DNA of 64,000 nt from Candidatus Chlorohelix allophototropha (GTDB lineage Bacteria > Chloroflexota > Chloroflexia > Chloroheliales > Chloroheliaceae), in NCBI RefSeq assembly GCF_030389965.1, contig NZ_CP128399.1, positions 1,116,001 through 1,180,000 of the forward strand. The letters are read 5' to 3'. A program made the position numbers and the translations under genes. Below are positions 17,245 to 25,150 of the stretch, in pieces. The notes beneath the pieces are model-generated. The model saw only the letters and a list, made by a program, of their open reading frames with translations. It did no database searches and was not told the DNA's origin. How positions within the stretch are numbered: the first letter of the stretch is position 1; each line of letters starts with the position of its first letter.

Positions 17245-17742
17245 ATGAGAATAATTCTTATAAGACACGCTGAACGCGAATACACACAGGGAGTTACAGA
17301 AGAAAACCAAGCGCTCACCAGCAGAGGAATCAAGAACTGTCGCAAACTTGGTGAGTTGATTGCCCTACATGAGCCGGATGTAAAAGCTATCTTCAGTAGT
17401 CCTTTTCGGCGTGCTACCCAAACTGCCGCCTACTTGCTACCCTACTTACCAACTCTCCAAATTTACCGAGTAGAAGAGGCGCTGGCTACCAGCCTTGATA
17501 CTACGCCGCAACCGCTCATAGAATTATTGGAATCCTGCGGAAATTATAATTGTGTGGCGCTAGTAGGGCATAAACCGGAATTGGAACAACTTCTTACTGC
17601 GCTCTGCGGTGAAGAAGTAGAACTAAAAAAAGCCCATGCGGTTTGTATTGAAGTGGGCAAAGACTTCCGAAACGGCAAATTGCTATGGCATCTTAACCCA
17701 AAATCTGCCGTGGTTGCCCTTTCGGAAGATGTGGATTTCTAA
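17245..17742 (+). CDS. SixA-like histidine phosphatase
   Basis: 165 residues of the histidine phosphatase superfamily. The phospho-acceptor motif is RHAE (residues about 7-10), with the second Arg in SSPFRRATQTA and the second His in LVGHKPELEQLL. The length and lack of extra domains match SixA, which removes phosphate from phospho-His on Hpt domains. A small-molecule or protein phosphatase role cannot be excluded. The ATG is 11 nt after the previous stop, so it is in one unit with the ABM gene. Confidence 0.88.
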   Translation: MRIILIRHAEREYTQGVTEENQALTSRGIKNCRKLGELIALHEPDVKAIFSSPFRRATQTAAYLLPYLPTLQIYRVEEALATSLDTTPQPLIELLESCGNYNCVALVGHKPELEQLLTALCGEEVELKKAHAVCIEVGKDFRNGKLLWHLNPKSAVVALSEDVDF

Positions 17743-17753
17743 AGTTCTCGAAG

Positions 17754-17792
17754 GGCGGTTCATACCCTACTACCGGTCAAAGTTGAACCGCC
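17754..17792 (+). repeat. Inverted repeat between sixA-like gene and bchE
   Basis: GGCGGTTCA (17754-17762) is repeated inverted as TGAACCGCC (17784-17792), perfect over 9 bp with a 21-nt loop. There is no T-tract, so it may be a Rho-type or structural element rather than a simple terminator. The remaining 215 nt to bchE hold no gene and only AT-rich promoter-like DNA. Confidence 0.5.
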
Positions 17793-18007
17793 TATCGAAA
17801 TTTGAAAATAGTAGTCCGTAGTCTGGATTTTTTAACCTTTTGTTTACCTTAATTTACCGATATATTAACCGGTGTGCGATATTTTAGCATGAATATATTG
17901 GTTCACCTCATTGATAATTTCACTCACTAATGGAATAATTCGGGATGCAGGAATAGCATCGAGCCTACACCCGGCAGCAGCTTTGCGTGAGGAAAAAGGA
18001 GAGATCC

Positions 18008-19834
18008 ATGCGTATTTTAATGATTCAGCCAAATTACCATTCCGGTGGCGCTGAAATAGCCGGTAACTGGCCTCCCGGCTGGGTCCCCTATATTGGTGGT
18101 GCGCTTAAAAAGGCAGGGTACAACCAAGTTAAGTTCGTAGATTCGATGACCAAAGACCTGCCAGATGAGGCTGTTGCCGCGATCATCAAATCATATGCCC
18201 CCGACGTGGTGCTGACCACTGCCATTACCCCTATGATTTATCAGTCGCAGAAAGTAATGAAAATTGCGCGAGAGATGGCGCCCAATGCTAAAACCATTCT
18301 CGGTGGTATTCATCCTACTTTTATGTATGCTGAAGTGTTGAACGAAGCGCCCTATATTGATTACATCGTGCGCGGTGAGGGCGAGGAAATCATTGTAAAT
18401 CTGTTGCGTTCTATCGAAGCGGGCACCGACCTGCAAGATCGCAGTACAATACTAGGGCTTTCCTATATACAAGATGGTCAGGTGGTAGCGACACCAGCAC
18501 ACCCGGTAATCCAGAATCTGGATACGATTTCGGCAGACTGGAGTTTGCTGGAGTGGAAGGATTACATCTATCGTCCCCTCAACTGCCGCGTGGCTGTACC
18601 AAACTTTGCGCGTGGTTGCCCCTTCACCTGCCGTTTCTGCTCGCAATGGAGTTTCTGGCGCACTTATCGCACGCGCACTCCAAAATTATTTGTAGATGAA
18701 ATCGAGCAACTGGTAAAAGTGCACAATGTAGGTTTCTTCATCCTCGCTGACGAAGAACCGACCATCAATAAAAAGAAATTTGTGGCGCTTTGCCAGGAAT
18801 TGATCGACCGCAAACTAGATATTCACTGGGGTATCAATACCCGCGTGACCGATATTTTGCGCGATCAGGAATTGCTACCCTTCTATCGCAAGGCGGGTCT
18901 GGTACACGTTTCGCTCGGAACGGAAGCAGCTGCTCAGTTGAAACTAGATCGCTTCCGCAAGCAGACCACTATTGAGCAGAACAAACGCGCCGTCCAACTG
19001 CTGAAAGACGCGGGTATGGTCGCGGAAGTACAGTTCATTATGGGTCTGGAAAACGAAACGAAGGAAACCATCGAAGAAACATATCGTTTGGCGATGGACT
19101 GGAAACCGGACATGGCTAACTGGAATATGTACACCCCTTGGCCCTTCGCCGAACTGTTCGAGGAACTGGGCGACCGGGTAGAGGTGCGCGATTATTCCAA
19201 GTACAACTTCGTAACCCCTATCATGAAACCCGATGCTATGGAACGCGAAGAGGTATTGAAGGGCGTTTTGAAGAACTATGCGCGCTTCTTCGCCAACAAA
19301 ACCTTTACTTCCTATCCCTTCATCAAGGACAAATGGAAACGCAAATATATGATGGGCTGCTTGAAGGCTTTCGCCGTCACCACCCTAAACAAGCGGTTCT
19401 ATAACCTTGGACGCATCAAACGCAAGGGCTTCAAGGCTGAAATCGACTTTGGGTTTGACTCTGATCGCATTCTGAACACAGAAGAATTGGCACGTTACAA
19501 GGGTATGCGCGGTGATAAAATCTCGCAAGAGAATGTTGTCATGCTAGGCAATATCGGCAACGGGCCTGTTTCTCTACACGGTGCGCCTAAAGGCTTGCCC
19601 GAAGAGTATAGTGATGAGAACAGCGACAAAAAGAAGCTGACCATGATTGACTCCATTTCGGTTTCCGCTTGCGGTGCGCCAAACCACTTGCCGGAATATG
19701 TCGAGGAGGAAGCCCCTCAAGCTGTCATGAAGATGGTTTCCACCGATGTTTCTGCCTGTGGCGCTCCTAAAGGCTTGCCCGATGTTTACGAGGAGTTGGA
19801 AGACGTCGAACCGGTGGCGCAGAAGGAGAGCTAA
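18008..19834 (+). CDS. bchE: Anaerobic Mg-protoporphyrin IX monomethyl ester cyclase BchE
   Basis: 608 residues from the ATG at 18008, with AAAGGAGA at 17996-18003. It forms the isocyclic E ring of bacteriochlorophyll without O2, using cobalamin and a radical-SAM [4Fe-4S] cluster. The start MRILMIQPNYHSGGAEIAGNWPPGW is the BchE signature at the head of the B12-binding domain (1-150). The cluster cysteines are C204, C208 and C211 in RGCPFTCRFCSQW. The family body ends near residue 480. After it comes an unusual tail with three copies of VS(A/L)(C/H)GAP.(G/H)LP at 521-534, 552-565 and 581-594. A BchJ/V4R gene begins 2 nt after the stop. A BchE-like radical SAM enzyme of another pathway is the alternative, but the partner gene and bchH in this window argue for BchE. 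Confidence 0.93.
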   Translation: MRILMIQPNYHSGGAEIAGNWPPGWVPYIGGALKKAGYNQVKFVDSMTKDLPDEAVAAIIKSYAPDVVLTTAITPMIYQSQKVMKIAREMAPNAKTILGGIHPTFMYAEVLNEAPYIDYIVRGEGEEIIVNLLRSIEAGTDLQDRSTILGLSYIQDGQVVATPAHPVIQNLDTISADWSLLEWKDYIYRPLNCRVAVPNFARGCPFTCRFCSQWSFWRTYRTRTPKLFVDEIEQLVKVHNVGFFILADEEPTINKKKFVALCQELIDRKLDIHWGINTRVTDILRDQELLPFYRKAGLVHVSLGTEAAAQLKLDRFRKQTTIEQNKRAVQLLKDAGMVAEVQFIMGLENETKETIEETYRLAMDWKPDMANWNMYTPWPFAELFEELGDRVEVRDYSKYNFVTPIMKPDAMEREEVLKGVLKNYARFFANKTFTSYPFIKDKWKRKYMMGCLKAFAVTTLNKRFYNLGRIKRKGFKAEIDFGFDSDRILNTEELARYKGMRGDKISQENVVMLGNIGNGPVSLHGAPKGLPEEYSDENSDKKKLTMIDSISVSACGAPNHLPEYVEEEAPQAVMKMVSTDVSACGAPKGLPDVYEELEDVEPVAQKES

Positions 19835-19835
19835 G

Positions 19836-20468
19836 ATGACTACCGCCGGTCTGGATCATGGCAACGCTTCGGTACATCCTTCCGGTAAGATCGGTCCAAA
19901 CTCCTTAATCCAGACCGTGCGCGCAATGCGCCGTATCTACGGTGATGAGAAAGCGCGACGGATACTGGAAGAGGGTGGACAGGGCTTCCTGTGGGATCAT
20001 CATCCGGGTGAAATGATCGACGAGGGTGAGTTTATCACCTTGGCGCGTATGCTCTATTCCAACCTTGGCGTTCAAGAGACTTTACCGTTGTTACGTCTCT
20101 CCGGTAATCTGACCGGAGAGTACGTACTGGCAAATCGCATCCCTAAGTTTGCGCAACGTATCATTAAATTTTTGCCGCGCAAGCTACGTCTGAAAGTGAT
20201 GCTTAATGCTATCGGTAAAAATGCTTGGACATTCGCCGGAAGCGGTAAATACAGCTTCACGCTTTCCCCACAACTCCAGATAAATCTGGATGAAAGTATC
20301 ATTCGCCATGCCATTAGCAAAGCGAACGTACCGGTATGTAGTTACTACACTGGCGCATTCGAAACTCTGCTCAAAACGCTGGTGGATGCTCACATTCAGG
20401 TGGAGGAAATCGAATGTGCTATTCGAGGGGACTCGCGCTGCGTTTTCCAGATAAAATTCACACGCTAG
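19836..20468 (+). CDS. bchJ: BchJ/V4R-domain bacteriochlorophyll biosynthesis protein
   Basis: 210 residues from the ATG at 19836, only 1 nt after the bchE stop, with AAGGAGAG inside the end of bchE as ribosome binding site. The C-terminal V4R domain is clear: PVCSYYTGAFETLLKTL, then EEIECAIRGDSRCVFQI, with its conserved Cys pair. BchJ was first described as a 4-vinyl reductase. Later work points to a supporting role in bacteriochlorophyll synthesis rather than catalysis, perhaps delivering Mg-porphyrin intermediates to BchE. Tight coupling with bchE is consistent with that. A strong terminator follows. Confidence 0.9.
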   Translation: MTTAGLDHGNASVHPSGKIGPNSLIQTVRAMRRIYGDEKARRILEEGGQGFLWDHHPGEMIDEGEFITLARMLYSNLGVQETLPLLRLSGNLTGEYVLANRIPKFAQRIIKFLPRKLRLKVMLNAIGKNAWTFAGSGKYSFTLSPQLQINLDESIIRHAISKANVPVCSYYTGAFETLLKTLVDAHIQVEEIECAIRGDSRCVFQIKFTR

Positions 20469-20487
20469 CTTAATTATTCCAGCTAGA

Positions 20488-20526
20488 GCGGGGACTCGCA
20501 ATTTCAACGCGAATCCCCGCTTTTTT
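20488..20526 (+). terminator. Strong terminator of the bchE-bchJ operon
   Basis: GCGGGGACTCGC (20488-20499) pairs with GCGAATCCCCGC (20509-20520), 11 of 12 bp, followed by TTTTTT. Confidence 0.92.
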
Positions 20527-20615
20527 GTTTCCAAGCAATCTTTTGCTCTGAAACAGCGCATGTGTTATCTTACAACAATGATAATACAAAATAGACCTTT
20601 GGAAATTCTAACCTA

Positions 20616-21401
20616 ATGCAATTAAAAACACTGAAAGCAACCCGCTATATTACCCCTTTGCGCGAGGGTGGTTCTCTTCCCGCCATTGTGGAAGCAGATG
20701 ACAACGCAATGTATGTTATGAAATTCCGGGGGGCAGGGCAAGGAAGCAAAGCGCTGGTGGCAGAACTGGTGGGCGGGGAAATAGCGCGAGCGTTGGGCTT
20801 GCCTGTGCCTGAACTGGTTTTTATGGAACTTGAGGCTTGGATGAGCCGTAACGAACCTGACCCTGAAATTCAGGATTTGTTGAAAGCCAGCACCGGATTG
20901 AATCTCGCCTTAAAATATCTAGATGGAGCGTTGGCATATGATCCTGCCGCCTCCCCTAAGCCCGATGCTACTTTAGCTTCCGCTATTGTGTGGATGGATG
21001 CCTATCTCACCAATGTAGATCGCACCGCCCGCAATACTAATATGCTGATGTGGCAGCGCGAACTCTGGCTGATTGATCATGCTGCTTCGCTGTATTTTCA
21101 CTTTAACTGGGACGGGTATCTGGAACGCACCTCCAACCGCTTCAGCGCTATCAAAAACCATGTGTTGTTGAAATTTGCCAGCGATTTAACGCAAACTGAC
21201 GCACGCCTTAAACCACTGCTGTCGGGTAATGTTTTGGAAGAAATCATCTCCATTATCCCTGAAGAGTGGTTCGAAAAAGAAACTATCTTCTCCAGCCCAC
21301 AGGAAAATCGAGAGGCTTATCTGACCTATCTAACCAAACGGCTAGAAGCCTCAAGCGTATTTGTAGAGGAGGCGGTAAATGCCCGATCTGGTACAGTTTG
21401 A
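20616..21401 (+). CDS. HipA-like kinase family protein
   Basis: 261 residues of the short HipA-like (HipA_2) group. The N-terminal lobe has a lysine strand (MYVMKFRGAGQGSKAL) and the αC-type region AELVGGEIARALGLPVPEL. The catalytic loop reads DAYLTNVDRTARNTNMLMW, equivalent to HxD...N, and the metal-binding Asp is in LWLIDHAASLYF. It lacks the long N-terminal domain of toxin HipA. A DUF3037 gene overlaps its 3' end by 23 nt, a conserved gene pair. The substrate is unknown; protein phosphorylation is inferred from the fold. Confidence 0.85.
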   Translation: MQLKTLKATRYITPLREGGSLPAIVEADDNAMYVMKFRGAGQGSKALVAELVGGEIARALGLPVPELVFMELEAWMSRNEPDPEIQDLLKASTGLNLALKYLDGALAYDPAASPKPDATLASAIVWMDAYLTNVDRTARNTNMLMWQRELWLIDHAASLYFHFNWDGYLERTSNRFSAIKNHVLLKFASDLTQTDARLKPLLSGNVLEEIISIIPEEWFEKETIFSSPQENREAYLTYLTKRLEASSVFVEEAVNARSGTV

Positions 21402-21774
21402 TTATGCCATTATCCGGGTTGTGCCGAGGGTAGAACGCGGTGAATGTTTAAATGTGGGCATAATCCTATATTGTCGCGCTCACCACTATCTGAACTGTGC
21501 GATTGAGCTTGAACGCTATAGGCTGTTGGCGTTGTGCCCAGAAATAGATATAGAAGCAGTAGAGAAACACCTTTCGGTTATCCCACTGATTTGCGCCGGA
21601 AATAATGAGGGTGGTCCGATTTCGGCATTGTCGCAACAAGAACGCTTTCATTGGCTCGTAGCGCCTCGTAGCACTAGCATCCAGACCTCACCACCGCACT
21701 CCGGTTTATGCGCTGACCCCACTGCATACCTCGAACACTTGATGGAAATGATGGTGCGGTTGCCTCCGCATTAA
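21379..21774 (+). CDS. DUF3037 protein, partner of the HipA-like kinase
   Basis: 131 residues. The start FDYAIIRVVPRVERGECLNVGIILYCR is the DUF3037 signature, followed by a helical second half. The ATG at 21379 lies inside the kinase gene (GGAGG at 21368-21372 serves as ribosome binding site), so translation is coupled. Function is unknown; the constant pairing suggests regulator, substrate or antidote of the kinase. No DNA-binding motif is visible. Confidence 0.85.
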   Translation: MPDLVQFDYAIIRVVPRVERGECLNVGIILYCRAHHYLNCAIELERYRLLALCPEIDIEAVEKHLSVIPLICAGNNEGGPISALSQQERFHWLVAPRSTSIQTSPPHSGLCADPTAYLEHLMEMMVRLPPH

Positions 21775-21954
21775 CCATTCTCTGAAGACAAGACTACATA
21801 GTATCCATGCTTTCTTCACAAAACCCCGATTTTTTCTGTACAAAATTTATGCTAGTATTAAATTGAAGTTATACGTCATGTAGTTTTTGAAGTTATGTAT
21901 TACTTCTACAAATGCTGAAATTTCTTTAACTAGAATAAATAGGAAAACAAATAT

Positions 21955-22302
21955 ATGGAACCCGTATTAATCACCACCAAATATCAGGATTTATACCGCT
22001 TATTGGCAGCAATGGAAGTACTGGTTTACGAAAATGGCAAACCTGAGAATATTCTGATCTGGTCGCCGGAGTCTTCTTCCAAGCTGTTAAACGGTCTCGA
22101 TAAACTTGAAGTGATCAATCGTTACGCCGGAAAGTTGGGTGTTAACGTGGTTCTATCGGCGGCATCAGATAATAAGCTGCGGAAATTGGCAAAAGCAGTA
22201 GGCTGGAAAGTAGTATGGGAGATTCCGACATTGGATGAATCAGCAGATCTTTTCGGTTTCAACCCGAATCAGGTTAGTACCGCTAAGCAACTGGCATCCT
22301 AA
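21955..22302 (+). CDS. Small protein of unknown function
   Basis: 115 residues with a Rossmann-like alternation of strands and helices: ENILIWSPESSSKLLNG, VINRYAGKLGVNVVLSAAS, DNKLRKLAKAVGWKVVWEI. This pattern resembles the N-terminal domain of some large actinobacterial and Chloroflexota surface proteins (ILV.P...L..LE...L...A...G..VALVT.D..VR.LA...G), present here alone. No TM, Cys or catalytic motif. The gene is flanked by 180 nt upstream and a strong terminator downstream, so it is transcribed by itself. The comparison is from memory and weak. Confidence 0.75.
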   Translation: MEPVLITTKYQDLYRLLAAMEVLVYENGKPENILIWSPESSSKLLNGLDKLEVINRYAGKLGVNVVLSAASDNKLRKLAKAVGWKVVWEIPTLDESADLFGFNPNQVSTAKQLAS

Positions 22303-22342
22303 TTGCAAATCCTCTAATAAGCACACGCTAGCAGAAAGAAAC

Positions 22343-22380
22343 AAAATGACTCCCAGCGCATTAGGGAGTCATTTTGTTTT
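22343..22380 (+). terminator. Terminator after the 115-residue protein gene
   Basis: AAAATGACTCCC (22343-22354) and GGGAGTCATTTT (22364-22375), 12 bp, then GTTTT. Likely works in both directions. Confidence 0.88.
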
Positions 22381-22407
22381 CCAGATATCCTACCTTCTTG
22401 AAAACAA

Positions 22408-22436
22408 TTGACAAACCATATTGTACATAATATATT
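22408..22436 (+). promoter_or_regulatory. Promoter of pxpABC
   Basis: Perfect -35 TTGACA (22408-22413), 17-nt spacer and TATATT (22431-22436). It leaves a leader of about 170 nt before pxpA. Confidence 0.65.
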
Positions 22437-22499
22437 AAGCCCTGTTTTGGCAAGTTATCCTATAATCCCTTAAAATTCCCCCAATATCTCCGTAACGGA

Positions 22500-22516
22500 T
22501 AATTCCAGTGGAATTA
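22500..22516. promoter_or_regulatory. Candidate operator palindrome upstream of pxpA
   Basis: TAATTCCA-G-TGGAATTA is a perfect 8-1-8 palindrome about 65 nt downstream of the -10 box and 98 nt before pxpA. The size fits a repressor dimer site acting as a roadblock; no regulator gene is nearby. Confidence 0.4.
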
Positions 22517-22614
22517 GGCTATTCGAACAGTTGCCCTGTCCCGGTGAGGAGTGTTATTATCCAACTGAAAGTTAAGAAATTAACATGTGTTCCGAGATAG
22601 AATGGGTAAGATTA

Positions 22615-23388
22615 ATGCAAATTGATATAAATTGCGATATGGGCGAGAGTTTCGGACACTATAAGTTGGGAAATGACCTTGCCTTGCTAGAATATGTCAC
22701 TTCTGCAAATGTCGCGTGCGGTTTCCACGCTGGTGACCCGCTGGTGATGTCCGAAACGGTAAAGCTGGCGTTGGATAAAGATGTAGCAGTTGGGGCGCAT
22801 CCCTCTTACCCTGATTTGCAGGGCTTTGGACGGCGCAAAATGGAGATGACTGCTGCTGAAATCGAGGCATTTATCCTTTACCAAATCGGCGCACTTTCAG
22901 CCTTTGTGCATGCACAGGGCGCAACTCTAACTCATGTTAAAGCGCATGGAGCGCTGTACAATGTGGCTGCGTTGGAGATGCCGGTGGCAGAAGCGATTGC
23001 ACGTGCCATAGCACGTTTCGACCAAACGCTGATAATGGTCGTACTGGCAACCTCTCCCCTGATGATTGAAGCGGGGCAACGAGCGGGTTTGCAGGTAGCG
23101 CGAGAAGCTTTCGCAGATCGGGCTTATAATGCGGACGGTACGCTGGTAAATCGAAAGTTACCGAACAGCCTCATTACCGACCCGGTTAAAGCGACAGAAC
23201 AAGTGGTGCGTTTGGTTAAAAAAGGCGAAATCATGGCAAGCGATGGCTCAATCTTAGAATTACAGGCAGATACGGTGTGCATACACGGCGATGGTCCTAC
23301 CGCTTTGGAAATTGCCCGACACTTGAGCGAGACACTTGCCGCCGAAAATATCAAGACTTGCGCGTTACAAAAGCAGGGCAGGAATTAA
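22615..23388 (+). CDS. pxpA: 5-oxoprolinase subunit A (LamB/YcsF family)
   Basis: 257 residues from the ATG at 22615; an in-frame ATG at 22585 would add ten residues not typical of the family. MQIDINCDMGESFGHYKLGND is the classic LamB/YcsF start. CGFHAGDP, GAHPSYPD, VKAHGALYN and CIHGDGP carry the conserved metal-binding or catalytic His and Asp residues. With PxpB and PxpC it hydrolyses 5-oxoproline to glutamate using ATP. Coupled to pxpB (GTG 3 nt after the stop). Confidence 0.95.
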   Translation: MQIDINCDMGESFGHYKLGNDLALLEYVTSANVACGFHAGDPLVMSETVKLALDKDVAVGAHPSYPDLQGFGRRKMEMTAAEIEAFILYQIGALSAFVHAQGATLTHVKAHGALYNVAALEMPVAEAIARAIARFDQTLIMVVLATSPLMIEAGQRAGLQVAREAFADRAYNADGTLVNRKLPNSLITDPVKATEQVVRLVKKGEIMASDGSILELQADTVCIHGDGPTALEIARHLSETLAAENIKTCALQKQGRN

Positions 23389-23390
23389 AC

Positions 23391-24215
23391 GTGTCAATCG
23401 ACCTTCCCGTATTGCCCCACCGTATCCTCGACCCGCGCCCACTGGGAAATCACGCTATTCTGGCGCGTCTGACCTACCCGCTCGGCATTGAAAATCACGC
23501 AGCTTTGGATGCAGAAACACGCTATAAGCGGTTGTTGCTGGCGCGTGGTTGCGCTCAATACCTGCGCAGCATACACCCCGAATGGGGAAAAAGCTTGGTA
23601 ACAGGTTACGATAGTGTATTAGTTCCGCTCGAAACGACGTACCACAAGATGGGCGCTACGTTGCGCTGGCTTCAGGAACTGGGAGAATCGCCGGAACTGG
23701 GAGAATACTTGCGCGGTTATCTAGAAGTAGGTGGTTTAAACCCGGCGCGTCAGCATCGTATCCCGGTGGTTTACGGAGGCGAATACGGTGAAGACCTTGA
23801 GGAAGTGGCACAACTTAAGGGCTTGAGCGTCGAGGAAGTCATCAGGCTACATTCTTCCGCCACCTACTCGGTATATATCGTAGGCTTTACTGCCAGTTAT
23901 GCCTATATGGGCGCGTTACCGCCTGAAATTGATTTGCCACGGTTGGCACGACCCCGCACGCGAGTCCGGCGCGGCACAGTGGCGCTGGCTGCCGGAATGA
24001 CGGGCATCTATCCTCTTGATATGCCCGGTGGTTGGCGGTTGCTAGGTTATACGCCGCTCTCGGTTTTCGAGCCGGAATGTGAGCCACCCTCTCGTTTTCA
24101 ACCGGGCGATTTAGTGCAATTTTTCCCTATTAGCACGAAAGAGCTTGAGCAGTATCAGCACAATATACACAACCTCGATTCCAGCTTGGAGCAAATAAAT
24201 GTTCAGCCAGCCTGA
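23391..24215 (+). CDS. pxpB: 5-oxoprolinase subunit B (KipI-like)
   Basis: 274 residues starting at GTG 23391, with GCAGGAA upstream; a longer frame opening inside pxpA is not credible. The N-terminal half has the KipI pattern (YDSVLVPLE) and the C-terminal cyclophilin-like half has VVYGGEYGEDLEEVA, HSSATYSVYIVGF, and the GYMG-like AYMGALP. GTVALAAGMTGIYP and GGWRLLGYTP complete the family signature. Overlaps pxpC by 17 nt, so the subunits are made in stoichiometric coupling. Confidence 0.94.
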   Translation: MSIDLPVLPHRILDPRPLGNHAILARLTYPLGIENHAALDAETRYKRLLLARGCAQYLRSIHPEWGKSLVTGYDSVLVPLETTYHKMGATLRWLQELGESPELGEYLRGYLEVGGLNPARQHRIPVVYGGEYGEDLEEVAQLKGLSVEEVIRLHSSATYSVYIVGFTASYAYMGALPPEIDLPRLARPRTRVRRGTVALAAGMTGIYPLDMPGGWRLLGYTPLSVFEPECEPPSRFQPGDLVQFFPISTKELEQYQHNIHNLDSSLEQINVQPA

Positions 24216-25128
24216 GTGCCGAGTGCAAGTGCAGGACGGCGGAATTTTCACCACCCTTCAAGATTTAGGACGTACCAGCGGCAAACCCTACGGGGTAACG
24301 CCCGGAGGCGCGCTAGACCGTTTCGCCCACCGTGCCGCCAATGAATTGGTAGGCAATAACCCCCACGCTGCCACCCTCGAAATGACCTTGCGTGGAGCAA
24401 CGCTTAGATTCGAGCAAAAGGCGCTCATTGCGATAACCGGCAGCGATTTCAAACCGCGTCTAGATAAGCAACCTATTCCCATGTGGCACAGCGTATTTGT
24501 ACGCGCCGGGCAAACCTTGGATTTCGGGGGAGCAGAGGGGCGGTTGGCATATCTAGCGGTGTATGGCGGTTGGAATGCACCCTTACTGATGGGCAGCCGT
24601 TCCACCAATGTACGCGCCCGCTTCGGCGGCTACGCCGGGCAGGGGCGTGCCTTGAAAGCCGGAGATGTTCTTACCAACACAAACGATTATCTCAAGCCAA
24701 TGTCGCATTTGGCGGGTGCGGCAGGCTATTCCCACCCGCTCAAGGTGCGCCCACATTATGGTAAAGAGGTAATAGTACGCATAGTTCCGGGACCTTATCT
24801 TGAACACTTCGCGCCCGATTCACTGGAAGTGTTTTATCGCACGTCCTATGAAATCAGTAGCGAATCGGAACGGATGGGTTACCGCTTGAAGGGAGAAAGC
24901 GTGCCGTATCGGGGCAATGAATGGGCAGAAATTGCCGCATGTGGCACGGTTTTTGGCACAATCCAAGTGCCACCGGACGGACAACCGATAATCTTGATGG
25001 CAGACCATCAAGTTACGGGTGGTTATCCCATTATTGGGGTAGTTGCCGAAACCGATTTGCCGCTTATCGCACAATTACTACCGGGTCAAAAAGTCCGCTT
25101 CAGGCTGTTCGAGGAAGTAATGATTTAA
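24199..25128 (+). CDS. pxpC: 5-oxoprolinase subunit C (KipA-like)
   Basis: 309 residues, start inside the end of pxpB. Signatures are VQDGGIFTTLQDLGR, the GVTPGGALDRFAHRAAN block, ITGSDFKP, and near the C-terminus SSESERMGYRLKGE with PPDGQPIILMADHQVTGGYP. It is the carboxyltransferase-type subunit related to allophanate hydrolase subunit 2. The set A-B-C is complete, so the cell can salvage 5-oxoproline, a spontaneous product of glutamate and glutamine damage. A methyltransferase gene begins 22 nt later, perhaps by read-through. Confidence 0.95.
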   Translation: MFSQPECRVQVQDGGIFTTLQDLGRTSGKPYGVTPGGALDRFAHRAANELVGNNPHAATLEMTLRGATLRFEQKALIAITGSDFKPRLDKQPIPMWHSVFVRAGQTLDFGGAEGRLAYLAVYGGWNAPLLMGSRSTNVRARFGGYAGQGRALKAGDVLTNTNDYLKPMSHLAGAAGYSHPLKVRPHYGKEVIVRIVPGPYLEHFAPDSLEVFYRTSYEISSESERMGYRLKGESVPYRGNEWAEIAACGTVFGTIQVPPDGQPIILMADHQVTGGYPIIGVVAETDLPLIAQLLPGQKVRFRLFEEVMI

Positions 25129-25150
25129 GCTAAATATTAGGTGAAATAAT

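Noticed and set aside
17987-18007. Longer BchE start adding seven residues before MRILMIQPNY
   Set aside because: AAAGGAGA at 17996-18003 is the ribosome binding site of the ATG at 18008, and homologues begin at MRIL.
17743-18007. Cobalamin riboswitch upstream of bchE
   Set aside because: The B12-box and core motifs are missing; only one plain inverted repeat is seen.
19746-19835. An upstream extension of bchJ overlapping the end of bchE in another frame
   Set aside because: The ATG at 19836 has a good ribosome binding site, and the extra residues are only an out-of-frame reading of the bchE tail.
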